A stretch of DNA of 64,000 nt from Bradyrhizobium sp. 1 (GTDB taxonomy: Bacteria > Pseudomonadota > Alphaproteobacteria > Rhizobiales > Xanthobacteraceae), in NCBI RefSeq assembly GCF_023073315.1, contig NZ_JADPJH010000014.1, positions 555,674 to 619,673 of the forward strand. Reading direction: 5' to 3'. This document shows positions 7,902-17,833 of this stretch, one piece after another. The position numbers and the translations under genes were made by a program. The notes below the pieces were generated by a model. That model saw nothing but the letters and a program-made list of their open reading frames with translations, had not been told where the DNA came from and ran no database searches. Every line of letters begins with the position of its first letter. Position 1 is the stretch's first letter.

Positions 7902-9119
7902 CTATTCCTCCGGCGCGTTCTCGATCGGATCAAACCGGCTCGCATCGAGCCCGAGCAAATTCCACGATTGCTGCATGTGCGGCGGCAACGGCGCGGTGGC
8001 GTCGATCACGCCGCCGCGGGGATGCGGAATGACGATGCGGCGCGCGAGCAGATGCAGGCGGTTTTGCAAACCGCCCGGCAACTGCCAGTTCTCGATGTTG
8101 AAATATTTGGGATCGCCGACGATGGGATGGCCGATATGCTCCATGTGGGCGCGGAGTTGGTGGGTACGGCCCGTGACCGGCTTCAGCGAGACCCAGGTCA
8201 GCTTGTTGCCGGCGGTCTCGACCACCGCGTAATAGGTCACCGCGTGGCTGGCGCCCTCGTCGCCGTGCTGGGCGATGCGCATGATAGTGTCGTCCTCGCT
8301 CTCCTCCTTTGCGAGGAAGGTCGAGATGCGGCCCTGCTTCGGCTTCGGGAGCCCCGGCACCAGCGCCCAATAGGTTTTCCGCGCAGACCGCTCGCGGAAT
8401 GCGCCGGTCAGATACGAGGCGGCAAAGCGCGTCTTGGCGATCAGGAGACAGCCCGACGTCTCCCTGTCGATGCGGTGCACGAGGCGCGGCTTCTGGCCCT
8501 TGGAATCGCGCATCACCTCCAGCATCTGGTCGATGTGCCGCGTCATGCCCGAGCCGCCCTGCACGGCAAGGCCCAACGGCTTGTTCAGCACGAGAACGTC
8601 GTCGTCCTCGTAGATCGTCATCTCCTTCAGCGCGGCCAACGTCTTTTGCGCGGCTTCCGATTCCGGGTTGGCCGCCTTCGGCGTGTCGAGCTTCAGCGGC
8701 GGAATGCGGACGCTCTGCCCCTCCTCCAGCCGATCCTTGCTGTCGACGCGCTTGCCGTCGACGCGCAGCTCGCCTTTGCGCACGACGCGCTGGATGTGGG
8801 AGAACGACAGACCGGGAAAGCGCGCTTCGAGGAAACGATCAACGCGCATGTTGTTCTCGTCGGCCGTTACCTTGACGGTCTCCACCTTGGTCGGCAGCAG
8901 CGCTTCGACGACGGGCTTTGCCGGCGCAGCCTGTTCCACCGCAGGCGCCGACACACGGCGTTCGGCGCGCTCGGCCGCAAAGCGCGGCGGCCGCCCACCC
9001 GGCTTGCCGCCGGGACGCGGGCCGGCCTTCTTCGCACCGCCCGCCTTGAACGGACGCGCCTCCTTGCGCTCGTCGCGCTCGCGAGGTTTCGGATTCATTC
9101 TCTTGATGCGGCGGCTCAT
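7902..9119 (-). CDS. RluA family 23S rRNA pseudouridine synthase
   Basis: A 405-residue enzyme of the RluA/RluC/RluD family, which converts specific rRNA uridines to pseudouridine. A basic, low-complexity extension fills residues about 1-85 (KARPFKAGGAKKAGPRPGGK and similar). An S4 RNA-binding domain follows (MRVDRFLEARFPGLSFSHIQR), then the catalytic domain with RLVHRIDRETSGCLL, whose Asp is the nucleophile, and a late TGRTHQLRAHMEHIGHPIVGD motif. The ATG at 9119 gives MSRRIKRMNPK; the frame remains open to 9239. Closest by layout to RluC. The basic extension is not part of the minimal enzyme and probably helps bind RNA. Confidence 0.9.
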   Translation of the reverse strand: MSRRIKRMNPKPRERDERKEARPFKAGGAKKAGPRPGGKPGGRPPRFAAERAERRVSAPAVEQAAPAKPVVEALLPTKVETVKVTADENNMRVDRFLEARFPGLSFSHIQRVVRKGELRVDGKRVDSKDRLEEGQSVRIPPLKLDTPKAANPESEAAQKTLAALKEMTIYEDDDVLVLNKPLGLAVQGGSGMTRHIDQMLEVMRDSKGQKPRLVHRIDRETSGCLLIAKTRFAASYLTGAFRERSARKTYWALVPGLPKPKQGRISTFLAKEESEDDTIMRIAQHGDEGASHAVTYYAVVETAGNKLTWVSLKPVTGRTHQLRAHMEHIGHPIVGDPKYFNIENWQLPGGLQNRLHLLARRIVIPHPRGGVIDATAPLPPHMQQSWNLLGLDASRFDPIENAPEE

Positions 9120-9225
9120 GCGGTTTTTCCAAGCTTTCGTGTCGAGTGCGCGTTGGCGCGGCGGGGCAGCGACGCAACTTGCGCGCCTACCTCTTTCTCC
9201 GCCAGCCGCAGGGATTCGAGCAACT

Positions 9226-9516
9226 TCATACCAACTCAACCCTCAGCGTCCGCCCCACGGCGCTGGCGGCGCGCTGCAACGTATCAAGAGTCACTGATGG
9301 CGTCGTCGGATCAAGAAGCCGGTCAAGTTGACGACGACTCGTCTTCATACGTTCCGCCATAGCCGTTTTCGTAATTCCCTGCGTCTTCATTGCTTCCGTC
9401 AGTTGCTCGGCGATGAGCTCCTTGATGGCGCGCTCCTCACAAGCTCCAAGTATGCCTTGCTCGGCAAGAAACTCGTCGAACGTCTCTTCGCTCACGCGCG
9501 TTTTTCTCTTCGCCAT
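9226..9516 (-). CDS. HigA-like XRE-type antitoxin
   Basis: A 96-residue helix-turn-helix protein. The HTH lies in residues about 45-80 (AMKTQGITKTAMAERMKTSRRQLDRLLDP). This is the antitoxin partner of the upstream toxin gene: the toxin stop overlaps this ATG by one base (TGATG), so they are translationally coupled. Toxin first and XRE antitoxin second is the HigBA/Gp49-like order. In such pairs the antitoxin binds the toxin and represses the shared promoter. The alternative start is a GTG one codon earlier. Confidence 0.85.
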   Translation of the reverse strand: MAKRKTRVSEETFDEFLAEQGILGACEERAIKELIAEQLTEAMKTQGITKTAMAERMKTSRRQLDRLLDPTTPSVTLDTLQRAASAVGRTLRVELV

Positions 9517-9884
9517 CACATCACCTCTCGTCTGCGCTTCAGCGCAAGGTCGATATCCTGCTTTGGCGCCTTCTGCGTCTTCTTGATGAAGCCGTGAAGC
9601 AGGATCATCTGCCCGCCTTCCAGACAGAAGATCACTCGCGCAATCCGGTTACTGTCGAGATCACTCCGAACCTCCCACAATCCGTCCCCCAACGGGGCAC
9701 AATGCGGGCGTCCTATCGGCCAGCCGAATTCGACTTTCTGGATGTCCTTCCCGACAGTTCGTCGATCCTCGGGAGGTAATTCCAATATCCACTCACGAAC
9801 AGGATTTCGACCTGTCGAGCTGACATAGAATCTCGCTGGAAGCTTCTTCGTTCGATCGATCATTCGATCGGGATCGTGTGCCAT
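9516..9884 (-). CDS. HigB/Gp49-like (RelE-superfamily) toxin
   Basis: A 122-residue phage-Gp49-like protein (DUF891), of the RelE/HigB mRNA-interferase superfamily. Visible family marks: FYVSSTGRNPVREWILELP, then GRPHCAPLGDGLWEVRSDL, then RIARVIFCLEGGQMILLHGFIKKTQKAPKQDID, where the late HGF-x-K-K-T-x-K-x-P block is highly characteristic. These toxins cut mRNA on the ribosome. Start choice is uncertain: ATG at 9884 or ATG at 9863 (115 residues), neither with a strong ribosome site. It sits between rarA and the antitoxin gene. Confidence 0.83.
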   Translation of the reverse strand: MAHDPDRMIDRTKKLPARFYVSSTGRNPVREWILELPPEDRRTVGKDIQKVEFGWPIGRPHCAPLGDGLWEVRSDLDSNRIARVIFCLEGGQMILLHGFIKKTQKAPKQDIDLALKRRREVM

Positions 9885-9925
9885 TTTTGACACGCAAATG
9901 CAAGCTCTTTCCCATGCGGCAGAGC

Positions 9926-11256
9926 CTACTTCCCGCCCCGCTCCTTCCGCAGCTTGGCCCAATATTCCAGCCGCTTGCGGATCTCGCGCTCGAAACCGCG
10001 CTCGGGCGGGTCGTAGAAGGTCTGGCGGCCCAAGGCTTCCGGAAAGTAGTCCTGCCCCGAGAAGGCGTCCGGGGTGTCGTGGTCGTATTCGTAAGACGCG
10101 CCGTAGCCTTCCGACTTCATCAGCTTGGTCGGGGAATTCAGGATGTGCTTTGGCGGCAGTAGCGAGCCGGCCTGCTTTGCGGTCTGCATCGCAGCCTTGA
10201 AGGCGGTATAGACGGCGTTCGATTTCGGCGCAGTGGCGAGGTAAACAACGGCCTGCGCGATGGCGAGCTCGCCTTCGGGATGGCCGAGGAAGTCGAAGGC
10301 GTCCTTGGCGGCGTTGGCAATGACGAGCGCCTGCGGATCGGCAAGACCGATATCCTCGACCGCCATGCGCACGACGCGGCGGGCCAGGAACAGCGGGTCC
10401 TCGCCGGCATCGAGCATGCGCGCGAGATAATACAGCGCGGCATCGGGATCGGAGCCGCGCACCGATTTATGCAGCGCCGAGATCAAATTGTAATGGCCGT
10501 CAGCCGACTTGTCGTAGATCGGGGCGCGGCGTTGCAGGATGTCCTGCAATTGCGCGGCATTGAAAATCTCGTCCGCCCGCGCCGAACGCCAGACCTCTTC
10601 GGCGAGCGTCAGCGAGGCGCGGCCATCGCCGTCGGCCATGCGCACCAGAACCGCGCGCGCCTCGTCATCAAGCGGCAGCTTCTTGCCTTCGACCTCCTCG
10701 GCATGCGCGAACAGCTTTTCGATTGCCGCGGCGTCGAGCGAGCGAAACACCAGCACGCGCGCACGCGACAGAAGCGCCGCGTTGAGCTCGAAGGACGGGT
10801 TCTCGGTGGTGGCGCCGACCATCACCACCGTGCCGTCTTCCATCACGGGCAGAAACGAATCCTGCTGGGCGCGGTTGAAGCGATGTACCTCGTCGACGAA
10901 CAGAAGCGTGCCCTTGCCCATCTCGCGGCGGGCGCGTGCGGCATCGAAAGCTTTCTTGAGATCGGCGACGCCGGAGAACACAGCTGAGATCTGCTCGAAA
11001 TGCAGATCCGTCGCATCCGCCAGCAGCCGCGCTACCGTGGTCTTGCCGGTGCCGGGCGGGCCCCAGAACACCAGCGAACCCAGCGTGCGCGTCTCCAGCA
11101 TGCGCGTCAGCGCGCCGTCGGGACCGAGGATGTGATCCTGGCCAACGACCTCCGACAGCACACGCGGACGCAGCCGGTCCGGCAGCGGATGCGGAGCTTC
11201 GTGATCGAGCCCCGCCGCGGCGAACAGAGTTGGCGTCTCCTGTGGTCGCTTCGGAC

Positions 11257-11260
<4 letters not shown>
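9926..11260 (-). CDS. rarA: Replication-associated recombination protein A (AAA ATPase)
   Basis: A 444-residue RarA/MgsA/WRNIP1-family clamp-loader-like ATPase acting at stalled replication forks. Walker A GPPGTGKT at residues 67-74; Walker B LLFVDEVHRF near 118-127; sensor-1 GATTENPSFELN; and the C-terminal MgsA region with PPKHILNSPTKLMK. Full length for the family. Its start ATG overlaps the stop of the upstream degP-like gene by four bases (ATGA), so the two are coupled. The toxin/antitoxin pair follows about 40 bp downstream. Confidence 0.95.
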
Positions 11261-12663
<1,403 letters not shown>

Positions 12664-12972
12664 TCCTACCTCTTGGAAAAGACGCCGGAATATAGGCGCG
12701 TTCGCCCCCCAATAGAAGGGCGCCAGGCGGCATTATTCACCCTTCCGGGTGTCGCCGGAATGCAAGCCTCCGTGCGAAATCGCAAGCCGGCCGGGGCAAC
12801 AGATTGGCATGACGCGCATCATCTTGCATTGTGGTGATGGCGGATTCGGTTGCGGCGAATTTGCATCAGTGGGAACCGCGCAACCGGCCGCAGCGTCGCA
12901 GGGCAGTCATCGATCATACCTAGGCTCTCCCGTTGCGACTTGGGGAAGTTCGTCAAACGATGGAGGCGTAAC
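12664..12972. other. Divergent intergenic region, degP-like / porin
   Basis: 309 bp without a convincing gene. It must hold promoters for the protease (leftwards) and the porin (rightwards). A CTATAT-type minus 10 box lies close to the protease start at about 12691-12698 on the minus strand, but no matching minus 35 is obvious. No clear operator or repeat was seen; a GGAGG ribosome site for the porin ends the region. Confidence 0.5.
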
Positions 12973-14589
12973 GTGAGCAGAACAAGACTTGCAGCGACGG
13001 CGATTGGTCTCGCCGGTGCGCTGGCGGCCTCGCAGGCCCAGGCCCAATCGGCAAGCAGCAGCGATCAGGAAATAGCGCTGCTGAAGCAGCAGTTGAAGAT
13101 GCTGGAGCAGAAGCTCGACAAGCTCCAGAGCCAGACCGCCGCGAACACGGCGGCGACCGCAAAGGCCAAGGTCGAAGCGAAGGCCGAAGCAAAGGCGGAG
13201 GCGCGCTCCGAGGCGAAGGCCGTCGTCGCCAACGCCAACGCAGCGATCCCGCTCAAGGGTCCAGCACCGGCATCCGGTGTGATCGTCACGATGCCGAACA
13301 ACCGGCCGACCATCTGCACCGCGGATCAGGCGAACTGCGTCGCGATCACCGGCCGCGTGCACTACGATGTTGGTGGCTACGACTATCGTCCCAGCACCGC
13401 GGCGACCGTGCCGCAGAAGCTCGACAGCGGCGAGAATGTCCGCCGCGCGCGCATCGGCCTCGCCGGCAAGTTCTTCAACGACTGGAATTTCGCCTTGGTC
13501 TATGACTTCGGCGGCTCCTCGGATGGTTTTGGTGGCGCGGCGCCTGGCTCGGTGCCCGGTGGCGGAACGTCCGGCATTGAGAACGCCTATCTCAGCTATA
13601 CCGGCCTGAAGCCGTTCGGTGGCAAGCTGGCGGCCGAAATCGGCATCATGGACCTGCCTTACACGCTGGACGAGGCCACGAGCTCCAACGACATCATGTT
13701 CATGGAACGCGCCTCGCCCGGTGTGGTCGCGACCAACATCGCTGCCGGCGACTTCCGCTCCGCGGCGGGCGCACGCTGGTTCAACGACCAGCTCTGGATC
13801 GGCGGCTATGCCACCGGACCGTCGACCGGTGCGATCCATTCCGCATCGAGCGCGGCTCCGGCGGGCACGAGTGAGCAATATGGCGCCGTGGCGCGTATCG
13901 CCGGCAACCCGATCAGCGGTAAGGACTACTCGGTGCATCTCGGCGCCGACGCGCAATGGCTGATCCAGCCGCCACGTAATCTCATTGCCAACACTCAGAC
14001 CGTGACGCTCAGCGATCGTCCGGAGTTGCGTCTCGACCCGACGACCCTGGTCTCGACGGGCGCGATCGCCAATGCCTCGGGCGCACAGGTCTACAGTGTC
14101 GAAGCCGCCGCCACCTACGGGCCGTTCATCGTTCAGGGCGAGTACTTCTGGTACAATGTCGATCGCACCGCCAACACCAGCGTGCCACTGATCGGCGCGT
14201 CGAGCCTGAAATTCCAGGGCGGTTACGCGCAAGCCGGCTACGTCCTCACCGGCGAAGGCCGCAGCTACAACGCCGCCAACGCGGCCTATAACGGCGTCAA
14301 GCCGGCGCATCCGTTCTCGCTCGATGGCGGCGGCTGGGGTGCCTGGGAGATCGCGGGGCGCTTCTCGACGATCGACCTCAACGATCAGCTCGCGAGCGCC
14401 AACGGCGTCGCGGGTGGACGCCAGAACGTCTACACGCTGGCGCTCAACTGGTACGTCAATGGCAACGTCCGCTTCATGCTCGACTATCTGCATGGGACGG
14501 TCTCCAAGCAGACACTCCCGCCCGCGGCATTCGCGAATACGGGATCGAATTTCGACGCTGTGGCGATGCGCACGCAGTTCGCGTTCTGA
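12973..14589 (+). CDS. Outer-membrane porin (OprO/OprP-like) with N-terminal coiled coil
   Basis: A 538-residue porin. The GTG at 12973 follows GGAGGCGTAAC; the resulting signal peptide is VSRTRLAATAIGLAGALAAS...AQA, and the longer frame upstream would ruin it. After the signal comes a heptad-rich coiled coil (SDQEIALLKQQLKMLEQKLD, residues about 33-55) and an Ala/Lys/Glu-rich spacer (KAEAKAEARSEAK), then a beta-barrel with alternating aromatic strands ending in the classic terminal Phe (MRTQFAF). The coiled coil could trimerise the porin or span the periplasm towards peptidoglycan. Phosphate selectivity of OprO/P relatives is not shown by anything here. Confidence 0.85.
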   Translation: MSRTRLAATAIGLAGALAASQAQAQSASSSDQEIALLKQQLKMLEQKLDKLQSQTAANTAATAKAKVEAKAEAKAEARSEAKAVVANANAAIPLKGPAPASGVIVTMPNNRPTICTADQANCVAITGRVHYDVGGYDYRPSTAATVPQKLDSGENVRRARIGLAGKFFNDWNFALVYDFGGSSDGFGGAAPGSVPGGGTSGIENAYLSYTGLKPFGGKLAAEIGIMDLPYTLDEATSSNDIMFMERASPGVVATNIAAGDFRSAAGARWFNDQLWIGGYATGPSTGAIHSASSAAPAGTSEQYGAVARIAGNPISGKDYSVHLGADAQWLIQPPRNLIANTQTVTLSDRPELRLDPTTLVSTGAIANASGAQVYSVEAAATYGPFIVQGEYFWYNVDRTANTSVPLIGASSLKFQGGYAQAGYVLTGEGRSYNAANAAYNGVKPAHPFSLDGGGWGAWEIAGRFSTIDLNDQLASANGVAGGRQNVYTLALNWYVNGNVRFMLDYLHGTVSKQTLPPAAFANTGSNFDAVAMRTQFAF

Positions 14590-14599
14590 GGCGATCTGT

Positions 14600-14625
14600 T
14601 CCGGGAGCGGCACGCTGCTCCCGGA
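14600..14625. terminator. Hairpin between convergent porin and HxlR genes
   Basis: A perfect 9-bp stem (TCCGGGAGC / GCTCCCGGA) with an 8-base loop, 10 bp after the porin stop and just before the stop of the convergent regulator gene. There is no T-run after it on either strand, so it is a weak or Rho-assisted terminator at best. Confidence 0.55.
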
Positions 14626-14628
14626 TAT

Positions 14629-15003
14629 CTACGCCGCGCGCTTCTTCTTCACGACCACCGGCGGCGGCGCGCAGGAGAGAAGCTGCTGATGGCGCTCGCC
14701 CCAGGCCTTCAGGATATCGATCACCGGCCGCAGGCTCTCACCTAACTCGGAGAGGCAATATTCCACGCGCGGCGGCACTTCCGCATAGACCTTGCGGATG
14801 ACGAGCTTGTCCTCCTCCAGCGCGCGGAGCTGCTTTGTCAGCATACGCTGGGTGATGCCGGGCATCCGGCGGCGCAGTTCACCGAAGCGCTGGGTGCCGT
14901 CCTGGAGGTGGTAGAGGATCACGCCCTTCCACTTGCCGTCGATCAGATCCAGCGTCGCCTCGACCGAGCAGCCGGGACGCCGGGTAAAATCTCGCCGTTT
15001 CAT
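14629..15003 (-). CDS. HxlR family transcriptional regulator
   Basis: A 124-residue winged-helix regulator of the HxlR/YodB type. Residues about 9-100 carry the domain: CSVEATLDLIDGKWKGVILYHL, FGELRRRMPGITQRMLTKQLRALEEDKLV, then RVEYCLSELGESLRPVIDIL. Cys9 lies just before the first helix, the position used for thiol or quinone sensing in YodB-type members. A second Cys lies near the C-terminus (LLSCAPPP). The ATG at 15003 has GGGAAA upstream; a TTG at 15027 is less likely. Divergent from the quinone-oxidoreductase-like gene, which is its likely target. Confidence 0.9.
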   Translation of the reverse strand: MKRRDFTRRPGCSVEATLDLIDGKWKGVILYHLQDGTQRFGELRRRMPGITQRMLTKQLRALEEDKLVIRKVYAEVPPRVEYCLSELGESLRPVIDILKAWGERHQQLLSCAPPPVVVKKKRAA

Positions 15004-15124
15004 GCGTGTTTTCCCAATAGTATCCAAACAGGGACTATATCCCCGAATTTACAGTACTTGCCAAATCGGAGCCAGAGCGACAGTTAGCACGGCAGGCGAG
15101 CACGCCATCTGATGGAGACAAACC
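15004..15124. promoter_or_regulatory. Divergent control region, HxlR regulator / oxidoreductase
   Basis: 121 bp shared by two divergent genes. An ATAGT-N12-ACTAT inverted repeat at 15017-15038 overlaps an AT-rich ACTATAT that could serve as a minus 10 box. TACT/AGTA-type half-sites are usual for HxlR proteins, so this is a fair operator candidate, not a proven one. Confidence 0.4.
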
Positions 15125-16138
15125 ATGAAGGCCGTCGGCTACAAAAAATCGCTTCCGATCGAGGATCAGGACGCGCTGATCGACTTCGAAACCGCAAAGC
15201 CCGAGCCAAAAGGGCGCGACATCCGCGTCGCGGTTAAGGCGATCTCGGCCAATCCGGTCGATTACAAAGTGCGCAAGCGCGCCGCCCCGCCCGAGGGCGA
15301 GACCAAGATCCTGGGCTATGACGCGGCCGGCGTGGTCGACGCGGTGGGTCCTGACGTCACACTGTTCAAGCCGGGCGACGAAGTGTTCTACGCGGGCTCG
15401 ATCCTGCGTCAGGGCACCAACGCCGAGTTCCACCTGGTCGACGAGCGCATCGTCGGCAATAAGCCGAAATCGCTCTCGTTCGCGCAGGCCGCAGCCCTTC
15501 CCCTCACCTCCATCACCGCTTGGGAATTGCTGTTCGATCGGCTCGGCGCGGTGCCGGGCAAGAGCGTCGATCCGCGTACGCTCTTGATCACGGGCGGCGC
15601 CGGCGGCGTCGGCTCGATCCTGATCCAGCTTGCCCGCCGCCTCACCGGCCTTACGGTGCTCGCCACCGCGACGCGGCCGGAATCACAAAAATGGTGCCTC
15701 GATCTCGGCGCGCATGCGGTGATCGACCACGGCAAGCCGTTGAAGGAGCAGATCGAGAAGCTCAAGCTGCCGCCGGTCGCGCTGGTGGCGAGCCTCACCT
15801 TCACCGACCAGCACTACAAGGCGATCGCCGAGTTCATGGCGCCGCAGGGCCGGTTCGGCCTGATCGACGATCCGCCGGAGTTCACCATGAGCGCTTTCAA
15901 GGGCAAGGCGATCTCGGTGCATTGGGAATCGATGTTCACGCGCTCATCGTTCCAGACGCCGGACATGATCGCGCAGCATCATCTGCTCAACGACGTCGCC
16001 GATCTGATCGACAAGGGCGTGCTGCGCACGACGCTCGACCAGACCTTCGGCACGATCAACGCAGCCAACCTCAAGCGCGCGCATGCGCTACTCGAGAGCG
16101 GCAAGTCGCGCGGCAAGATCGTGCTGGAGGGGTGGTAG
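15125..16138 (+). CDS. Zinc-type alcohol dehydrogenase-like / quinone oxidoreductase
   Basis: A 337-residue medium-chain dehydrogenase/reductase. N-terminal GroES-like domain: DIRVAVKAISANPVDYKVRKR and GYDAAGVVDAVG. Rossmann domain: LLITGGAGGVGSILIQLARRL (residues about 155-175). The catalytic zinc ligands of true alcohol dehydrogenases are absent, so it is an NADPH-dependent quinone or enone reductase of the ZADH2/YhdH-like group. A GATGGAGA ribosome site precedes the ATG. The divergent HxlR gene is its probable regulator. Its stop is only three bases from the stop of the convergent chloride-channel gene. Confidence 0.88.
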   Translation: MKAVGYKKSLPIEDQDALIDFETAKPEPKGRDIRVAVKAISANPVDYKVRKRAAPPEGETKILGYDAAGVVDAVGPDVTLFKPGDEVFYAGSILRQGTNAEFHLVDERIVGNKPKSLSFAQAAALPLTSITAWELLFDRLGAVPGKSVDPRTLLITGGAGGVGSILIQLARRLTGLTVLATATRPESQKWCLDLGAHAVIDHGKPLKEQIEKLKLPPVALVASLTFTDQHYKAIAEFMAPQGRFGLIDDPPEFTMSAFKGKAISVHWESMFTRSSFQTPDMIAQHHLLNDVADLIDKGVLRTTLDQTFGTINAANLKRAHALLESGKSRGKIVLEGW

Positions 16139-16141
16139 CCA

Positions 16142-17470
16142 CTAGCTCGACGCGGACGGTGCCTTCGCATCCGGCGGACGGCCCGCCCGCTCGACAAAGC
16201 CCTTGGCAAGAGCGTGATAGATGCCCTCCTCGCAAACCGCGCGCGAGGTTGCATGCGCAATCAGCGCAGCCGCCATCAGCGGCACGACCATCCCGTGATT
16301 GTCGGTCATCTCGGTCACGATCACGAATGCAGTGATGGGCGCCTGCACGACTCCCGCAAAATACGAGACCATGCCAAGCAGCATGATCGCGCCGAGCGGC
16401 GCGTCGTGGAAGAGACCGGCGATGTTGCTGCCGATACCGGCACCGACGGCAAGCGACGGTGAGAAGATGCCTCCGGGAATCCCGCTGATCGCGGCGAAGG
16501 TCGTGGCAAGGAGCTTGAGCGCGCCGAAATCCTGCGGCAACGGCGTGCCGTGCTCCAGCGCCGTCTTCACCTGCTCGTAACCCGTGCCGTAGATCGTATC
16601 GCCGGACACGAGGCCGCAGATTGCGACGGCCAGGCCGCAGGCAAACGCGAACCAGAGCGGATGGCCCTTGATTTTACGGCCGAGCGGATTCTTGAAACCG
16701 CACGCCATCGCAATGACGATGCGGCTGAACAGGCCGCCCGCGAGGCCACCGATCACGCCGCAAAGCGGAACGGCCAGCCAGTCGGCGCCACGCGCCAGCG
16801 ACATCGCGCTGCTTCCGAAATAGGCGTAGTTGCCTGCCAAGGCGAGCGAGGTCAGACCGGCGGCGATGACGGCGCCAATGATGAGGCTGGACGTGCGTGT
16901 CTCGAACGCCCGACTCATCTCCTCGATGCCGAAAACGATCCCCGCCAGCGGTGTGTTGAAGGCTGCTGCAACGCCGGCGGCAGCACCGGCCAGGATCAAG
17001 CCGGGCTGCCGACGCGGCGAGACGCGGCCGAGCGCGAACATGATGGAAGCACCGACCTGAACGGTCGGCCCTTCCCGTCCGACCGAGGCGCCACAGAGCA
17101 GCCCGAACAGGGTGAGGATCATCTTGCCTATTGCGATCCGGATCGAGACCAAACGTTCGCGCGCCGCCTGATCAGTCAAATGCCGCGCGGCGATCGCCTG
17201 CGGAATTCCGCTGCCCTGCGCGTTCGGGAACAGGCGGATGGTCAGGTAGGCCGACAGCACGAAGCCGAGCGGCGCGACCGCCAGAACGGCGTAACGCGAC
17301 TGGGCGAGCAGCAGCGCAAAGGCGTGCTGGGCAAGATCGGCAAGGTGCGCCAGCGCCACGGCCGCAGCACCGACCGCAATCCCGCCGAGCAGAAAGATGG
17401 CCCGTCGCTGCCATCGCGCGGATGTCAGTTTGAAGAGACGTTTGTGGCGGGTCGACAGGGGCCAGATCAT
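16142..17470 (-). CDS. ClC family chloride channel/transporter
   Basis: A 442-residue polytopic membrane protein. ClC selectivity motifs are clear: GSGIPQ (residues about 90-95), GREGPTVQVGAS with the gating Glu (about 128-140), and a late GIPGGIFSPSLAVGAG. The central Ser/Tyr chloride-coordinating positions are probably kept, but I did not verify each. No CBS domains follow, as in many bacterial ClCs. Start ATG at 17470 gives MIWPLSTRHKRLFK. Bacterial members are Cl-/H+ exchangers or channels; the sequence does not settle which. Confidence 0.93.
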   Translation of the reverse strand: MIWPLSTRHKRLFKLTSARWQRRAIFLLGGIAVGAAAVALAHLADLAQHAFALLLAQSRYAVLAVAPLGFVLSAYLTIRLFPNAQGSGIPQAIAARHLTDQAARERLVSIRIAIGKMILTLFGLLCGASVGREGPTVQVGASIMFALGRVSPRRQPGLILAGAAAGVAAAFNTPLAGIVFGIEEMSRAFETRTSSLIIGAVIAAGLTSLALAGNYAYFGSSAMSLARGADWLAVPLCGVIGGLAGGLFSRIVIAMACGFKNPLGRKIKGHPLWFAFACGLAVAICGLVSGDTIYGTGYEQVKTALEHGTPLPQDFGALKLLATTFAAISGIPGGIFSPSLAVGAGIGSNIAGLFHDAPLGAIMLLGMVSYFAGVVQAPITAFVIVTEMTDNHGMVVPLMAAALIAHATSRAVCEEGIYHALAKGFVERAGRPPDAKAPSASS

Positions 17471-17527
17471 GAAGGCCCGGTTCTAGCCCGTCTGGCTCGG
17501 AAATGAAGGGCCAAGCAGGCAGATCAG

Positions 17528-17824
17528 CTAGGCTGAAACCGCCCCCTCGACGAACATCAACCGCCGCTCCAGTGCGGCCTGCCGAAGCTTGAGGGCTTCG
17601 GCATATTCCGGCGAGGCGTACCATTCGCGCGCGCGGGCCATCGAGGGAAACTCCACGATGATGACGGTCCTCGCCGGCGGGCCGCCCTCCACCACTTCAG
17701 CGGCACCGCCGCGCGCGAGGTAACGGCCGCCATATTGCGCAATGGTTTGCGCGGCCAGCGCGCGATAGGCCTCCATCGCGGCCTGATCGCGCACCTCGAC
17801 TTCGGAGATCACATAGGCCGGCAC
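17528..17824 (-). CDS. DUF1330 family protein
   Basis: A 98-residue ferredoxin-like-fold protein. It starts MPAYVISEVEVRD and has YLARGGAAEVVEGG followed by RTVIIVEFPSMARAREWYASPEYAEALKLR, the standard DUF1330 sequence. Function unknown; relatives bind or modify small molecules as dimers. It lies 9 bp downstream of the SDR gene on the same strand, so it is very likely cotranscribed with it. Confidence 0.92.
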   Translation of the reverse strand: MPAYVISEVEVRDQAAMEAYRALAAQTIAQYGGRYLARGGAAEVVEGGPPARTVIIVEFPSMARAREWYASPEYAEALKLRQAALERRLMFVEGAVSA

Positions 17825-17833
17825 AGGCCGGCC

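Noticed and set aside
12780..12845. Sigma-54-type promoter before the porin (TGGCAT...TTGCAT)
   Set aside because: The two halves are too far apart for the minus 24/minus 12 spacing.
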